Positions 33,026 to 36,238 of a stretch of DNA of 36,238 nucleotides are shown here, piece after piece. Position 1 is the first letter of the stretch. Every line of letters starts with the position of its first letter. The notes below the pieces were generated by a model. It was given only the letters and a program-made list of their open reading frames with translations, was not told the origin of the DNA and searched no databases. A program made the translations under genes and the position numbers. This DNA is from an uncultured Actinomycetes bacterium (lineage in GTDB: Bacteria > Actinomycetota > Acidimicrobiia > Acidimicrobiales > Ilumatobacteraceae): NCBI GenBank assembly GCA_937902105.1, contig CALGTP010000526.1, forward strand, positions 1 through 36,238, read 5' to 3'.

Positions 33026-34119
33026 GAAAAACCAACAATCGGGCTTTTCATCTGAGAGAGAAAATCACGCTCTGCGGAATTTTTAGCCTTGGCTCCATCA
33101 AGCAACTCATCGACGCGCGACAAACTTAAGCCACCGAGAAATCGCTCAACCTCATCACCGAGAACTGCGCCGCTTCCCTCGGCCATCGCACGATTGAAGC
33201 ACGCCTCAGAGCGCTCACAAAATGATAAGCAAGCATCACTAAAGGCCACAGGTGCTTTCAATACTTCATTAATCATGTCCAGATCTTCTTCATCCTCACC
33301 CGCACCGATGATGTCAGGCAGACGTTCAGCAGACTCTCCCATCAACTCAAATCCACGCTTGGCCCGCTCTGCTTGGAATCGCAGATCTTCACCCATTCTG
33401 ATTCGCGGTTGATTTGAGCCTGGATAGGTGAGAATCAGAAAACCTTCATTGCTCAGGGCAAGAGACGTGCTCATGCCTAGTTTTTCTAGAACTAGTTCAA
33501 GAGCGTGGACATACAGTCCCATCTGGGCACGGGCTTTGGCTAGATCGGATTTTGATGTGTAGCCGCCACGATCGGGATATGTTTTGACTTCACCGACAGA
33601 GATAATGGCGCCTGCATCTTCCTCAGGATTGTCCTTGATGCATACGACATCAATGATCAGCGTGGCCTCAGGGAGCATCACGCCTTTGGGAATTCGCAAA
33701 GTCAGACTTGAGATAACGCCCCGAAAAGTTGATGTGTCCGCTAAAGATATGAGCAACTTTTCAGATTTCTTGATTGCCTCATCTAAATCTGTGAGAGGTC
33801 CACCATTAACAGAAGTACGAAAATCGAGAAATGACTTTTCGGTTTTTTTCAAGAGCCCAACTTTGTGCATTGCTGCAAGAAGAACTTTTGCACCATCGCG
33901 GACAAGGCTGGCTTCAAAATTGTTGCCTCGGGCTAAAGCGAAAACCGATTGCCCCTCTTTGGGTGCCAGTGGATTCTCACGCCGAGCCACGGCCCCCATT
34001 TTGACGTTGTGCACCGCTGACACAAGATTCGCCCCGCACGCAGGATTTTGCACCCACTGCTCAAAGCGTCGACGAGTATCTCGGCGAGATCCCGCAATTG
34101 ATTTCTTGCCTTTTTCCAT
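33022..34119 (-). CDS. Cas4/RecB-like Fe-S PD-(D/E)XK nuclease
   Basis: 365 residues from the ATG at 34119 (MEKGKKSIAGS); a GTG at 34155 would add 12. Full set of RecB/Cas4 motifs: ALARGNNFEASLV with Glu69 (motif I), TLIIDVVCI with Asp157 (II), VGEVKTY with Glu177 and Lys179 (III), and AQMGLYVHAL with Gln199 (QxxxY). Iron-sulphur ligands: Cys28 (QNPACGAN), then Cys297-x3-Cys301-x5-Cys307 (ACLSFCERSEAC). The split placement of one N-terminal and three C-terminal cysteines is the hallmark of AddB, Cas4 and Dna2 nuclease domains. First gene of the four-gene overlapping unit, about 100 bases downstream of cysM. No cas genes are nearby, so not an adaptation Cas4. Confidence 0.82.
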   Translation of the reverse strand: MEKGKKSIAGSRRDTRRRFEQWVQNPACGANLVSAVHNVKMGAVARRENPLAPKEGQSVFALARGNNFEASLVRDGAKVLLAAMHKVGLLKKTEKSFLDFRTSVNGGPLTDLDEAIKKSEKLLISLADTSTFRGVISSLTLRIPKGVMLPEATLIIDVVCIKDNPEEDAGAIISVGEVKTYPDRGGYTSKSDLAKARAQMGLYVHALELVLEKLGMSTSLALSNEGFLILTYPGSNQPRIRMGEDLRFQAERAKRGFELMGESAERLPDIIGAGEDEEDLDMINEVLKAPVAFSDACLSFCERSEACFNRAMAEGSGAVLGDEVERFLGGLSLSRVDELLDGAKAKNSAERDFLSQMKSPIVGFS

Positions 34120-34222
34120 ATTCACTGAACGAAACAGTACCGCAGGGGTGTGCACTCATAAATGAGGACGATCACACCATTTTGCGCATCACATTCGTGA
34201 CATCCAGATTTCACTCACTGTT

Positions 34223-35173
34223 TTAGAAGTAAATGATCTTTTCGGCGCGGGCTTCGGCCTCATCCAAATCGTCGGTGTAGGCGCCGGTTGAGAGATATTT
34301 CCAGCCACCATCACAGACGATAAAAACAATCGTGCCTTCATCAATCTCACTGGCAACTTTGGCCGCGCCAGCCAGTGCCGCGCCCGCCGAAATACCCGAA
34401 AAGATGCCGCATTCACGAACCATGCGCCGCGTCCATTCAATGGATTCACGTGGACGCACGACGCGCTTGCGATCAAGAATGTCAAAGCCATGCCAATTGT
34501 CAAACAACGGCGGGACATAACCTTCATCAAGATTTCGCAATCCTTCAACGCTTTCACCCAGTGGTGGTTCAACGGCGATGATCTTGACCCCAGGCTTATT
34601 CTCTTTGAGATACCGACCCGTGCCCATCAAGGTTCCGCTGGTTCCGAGGCCTGCGACAAAGTGGGTGATCTCTGGGCAATCCCGCAAAATTTCAGGTCCA
34701 GTGCCTTCGTAGTGGGCACGCGCATTGGCGTCGTTGGCGTACTGATATAAGAAACACCATTCAGGATTCTGCTTTGACATTTCAATCGCTCGCAAGACGG
34801 CTCCATTTGAACCTTCGGCGCCCGGAGTCAAAATCACTTCCGCTCCAAAAATGTCGAGCATCTGGCGACGCTCAATGGACACGCTTGTCGGCATCAAAAT
34901 CTTGATCGGATAACCCCGCACCTGAGCGATGGCAGCCAAGGCAATACCTGTGTTCCCCGAGGATGGCTCAATGATGGTCTGACCTGGCAACAAACGACCA
35001 TTCTTTTCGGCGTCTTCAATCATTGATTTAGCGATGCGGTCCTTCACCGAACCAAAGGGGTTTTGGTTCTCCAATTTCGCCAAAATGCGAACCTTGGGAT
35101 TGGGCGACAAACAACTGACGTCAACGAGCGGGGTGTTGCCAATGAGGTCAATCACACTCTCGAACGGAACCAT
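34223..35173 (-). CDS. cysM: O-phosphoserine-type cysteine synthase (CysM)
   Basis: PLP enzyme making cysteine. Lys44 in FGSVKDR binds PLP; EPSSGNTGIALAA and GLGTSGTLMGTGRYL are the phosphate loops. Two traits point to the actinobacterial CysM that uses O-phosphoserine and the thiocarboxylated carrier CysO: Arg213 in GLRNLDEGYVPPL, aligned with the phosphate-binding Arg220 of M. tuberculosis CysM (LRNMDEGFVPEL), and the C-terminal GGWKYLSTGAY. Start is the ATG at 35173 (MVPFESVIDL) with GGAGGTG five bases upstream; earlier in-frame ATGs are rejected. 316 residues. mec lies upstream, as in M. tuberculosis, but no cysO is found between them. Confidence 0.93.
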   Translation of the reverse strand: MVPFESVIDLIGNTPLVDVSCLSPNPKVRILAKLENQNPFGSVKDRIAKSMIEDAEKNGRLLPGQTIIEPSSGNTGIALAAIAQVRGYPIKILMPTSVSIERRQMLDIFGAEVILTPGAEGSNGAVLRAIEMSKQNPEWCFLYQYANDANARAHYEGTGPEILRDCPEITHFVAGLGTSGTLMGTGRYLKENKPGVKIIAVEPPLGESVEGLRNLDEGYVPPLFDNWHGFDILDRKRVVRPRESIEWTRRMVRECGIFSGISAGAALAGAAKVASEIDEGTIVFIVCDGGWKYLSTGAYTDDLDEAEARAEKIIYF

Positions 35174-35224
35174 ACTCACCTCCATCATTGCCACCGCAGG
35201 GTGAATTCCCTACTAAGTCACTCG

Positions 35225-35240
35225 GGATTCTAATGAATCC
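35225..35240. other. Short inverted repeat between mec and cysM
   Basis: GGATTC-TAAT-GAATCC in the 94-base gap between mec and cysM. No T run follows on the minus strand. Could be a weak operator or hairpin; equally could be chance in a short AT-rich spacer. Confidence 0.3.
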
Positions 35241-35267
35241 TCGGGCAAATGAGAACACAAGCCTCAA

Positions 35268-35702
35268 TTACCTCAGAATTTCGACTGTGACCTCTGCGAT
35301 CAGGTCTTTGATGATGCGATAGGTGCGCATTTCTGGCGTTTCCCTTTTCAGGGTGACAATCAGATAATGCCAATCGGGGTCGGGAGCCGCTGACACATCC
35401 GTGGGACTGGGGAAGGCCTCGGTATGGGTATGACTGTGCATCACGCCCCTGATTTCAAGTCCGGCATCTTCGGCTGTGCGTTCTGCCCGTAGGTGATCGA
35501 TTGGGTCAATGGTGTAAATCCGCGCCGACTGCTCAATGTTGCGACAGGGGAAAAAATGCGTGATGCGGTTTGAGCCAGGCTCCCCCGCCATCAACCCACA
35601 GGCTTCAAGCGGATACTCAGCCACAGCCAAAACGGACATCGCCTCGTACACCTCAGGGGTGACGAAGAGTTCTTCACGGAGTGCACCACCAGTTGCTTCC
35701 AC
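35268..35702 (-). CDS. mec: JAMM/Mov34 metallopeptidase, Mec type (CysO-cysteine peptidase)
   Basis: In M. tuberculosis Mec cuts cysteine from the CysO-cysteine adduct made by CysM. The JAMM zinc site is complete: Glu33 (PLEACGLMAG), His89-Ser-His91, Ser99 and Asp102 (GVMHSHTHTEAFPSPTDVS). The spacing H-x-H-x7-S-x2-D is exact. The end APDPDWHYLIVTL and TYRIIKD also match. Start is uncertain: GTG at 35702 gives 144 residues, near the family's size; the ATG at 35639 would cut the first helix. The frame stays open for 170 more codons, but those are antisense to smpB and not real. Divergent from smpB, 48 bases apart. Confidence 0.85.
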   Translation of the reverse strand: MEATGGALREELFVTPEVYEAMSVLAVAEYPLEACGLMAGEPGSNRITHFFPCRNIEQSARIYTIDPIDHLRAERTAEDAGLEIRGVMHSHTHTEAFPSPTDVSAAPDPDWHYLIVTLKRETPEMRTYRIIKDLIAEVTVEILR

Positions 35703-35750
35703 CCCCTGCAGGGTATCGCCCTGACGCCCAAGGCGTAGCCTGAAAGCACT

Positions 35751-36227
35751 ATGTCCGCCACCGGCACCAAGCTCATCGCCAGCAATCGCAAGGCGCGCCA
35801 CGACTACACCATTTTGGATGTCGTTGAAGCTGGCATCATGCTGCAAGGTAGCGAGGTCAAAAGCCTGCGTGATGGACATGTCCAAATCGTTGACACCTAC
35901 GCCCGCTTCCACGATGGCGAAATATGGATCGAGGGGATGCACATCTCGCCCTATAAGTTCGCCCATGGCGTGGGGGCGCATGACCCCAATCGACCTCGCA
36001 AGTTGCTGCTCAATCGCAGTGAGATCGCCCGCCTCTCGGCCCGCGTTGGTCAGGAACGCTTGGCGCTCATCCCGCTCAGTTTGTATTTCAAAGATGGTCG
36101 CGCCAAAGTTGAACTTGCGCTTGCCCAAGGCCGCACCAAAGGCGATAAGCGTCAGGCACTGGCCAAGAAAGATGCCCAACGCGATATCGATCGCGAAATG
36201 GGTCGGCAACGCAAAGGCAATGTCTAA
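35751..36227 (+). CDS. smpB: SsrA-binding protein SmpB
   Basis: Binds tmRNA and delivers it to stalled ribosomes for trans-translation. Complete, 158 residues: KLIASNRKARHDYTILDVVE, AGIMLQGSEVKSLRDGHVQI, ARFHDGEIWIEGMHISPYKF, RPRKLLLNRSEIARL and the basic C-terminal tail GRTKGDKRQALAKKDAQRDI that enters the decoding site. ATG at 35751. The ssrA gene is not in the window; only 11 bases follow the stop. Confidence 0.96.
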   Translation: MSATGTKLIASNRKARHDYTILDVVEAGIMLQGSEVKSLRDGHVQIVDTYARFHDGEIWIEGMHISPYKFAHGVGAHDPNRPRKLLLNRSEIARLSARVGQERLALIPLSLYFKDGRAKVELALAQGRTKGDKRQALAKKDAQRDIDREMGRQRKGNV

Positions 36228-36238
36228 ACGATTGCGAT

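Noticed and set aside
33022-34119. Cas4-like nuclease as part of a CRISPR locus
   Set aside because: No cas1, cas2 or other cas genes and no repeat-spacer array in the window; Cas4-like motifs are shared by AddB and Dna2 families.
35703-36209. Long N-terminal extension of mec on the minus strand
   Set aside because: It is exactly antisense to smpB, and Mec proteins are about 145 residues; the open frame is a shadow of smpB codon use.

Overview
The window reads as chromosomal core DNA of an actinobacterium of moderate GC content (about half G+C by eye, not computed). Gene order shows this best. Positions 1-19065 follow a backbone known from Mycobacterium and Streptomyces: infB, ylxR, nusA, rimP, proS, ispG, rseP, dxr, cdsA, frr, pyrH, tsf, rpsB, an M23-like gene, whiG, xerC, dprA, comM. 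Positions 24734-35702 follow a second actinobacterial block: rdgB, rph, murI, cysM, mec. A WhiG-type sigma factor, an O-phosphoserine-type CysM with a Mec peptidase, and a Thr/Ser-rich tail on a secreted protein fit Actinomycetota. Acidimicrobiia (Ilumatobacter-like freshwater or marine lineages) is my best guess, but that is inference.

Layout. (1) 1-2564, minus: 5' part of infB, then ylxR, nusA and rimP, a transcription/translation operon read from rimP towards infB. A terminator-like hairpin lies just upstream of rimP. (2) 2757-5704, plus: proS and manA, divergent from rimP. (3) 5711-13836, minus: rpsB, tsf, pyrH, frr, cdsA, dxr, rseP, ispG, closely packed, joining ribosome and translation functions, UMP supply, phospholipid synthesis, the MEP isoprenoid pathway and a site-2 protease. 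(4) 13940-19065, minus: comM, dprA, xerC, whiG and a degenerate M23-like gene. (5) 19183-24728: a small secreted protein, clpP, a pair of divergent fold-type-II PLP enzymes with a dyad upstream, an EthD-like protein, tRNA-Leu(UAG) and a D-threonine aldolase-like enzyme. (6) 24734-27059, minus: murI, rph, rdgB with overlapping stops and starts. (7) 27082-28220, plus: a Dabb protein and an EamA transporter. (8) 28247-34119, minus: four overlapping genes that are not part of the usual backbone. They encode a Cas4/RecB-like Fe-S nuclease, an unrecognised 500-residue protein, an UPF1/Dna2-like SF1B helicase, and a TM0106-type RecB-like nuclease with a C-terminal RNase H-fold exonuclease. (9) 34223-36227: cysM and mec (minus), then smpB (plus).

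The most interesting region is 28247-34119. It lies between cysM and murI, which are near neighbours in M. tuberculosis. In transcript order the first three products recall the parts of eukaryotic Dna2 (Fe-S nuclease, barrel/stalk region, SF1B helicase) as separate polypeptides, followed by a second Fe-S nuclease/exonuclease. I propose a multi-subunit DNA end-processing machine for repair or anti-phage defence. The motifs are visible; the function is inference. No stretch over 300 bases lacks a gene. I saw no insertion sequence, integrase of phage type, CRISPR array or rRNA.
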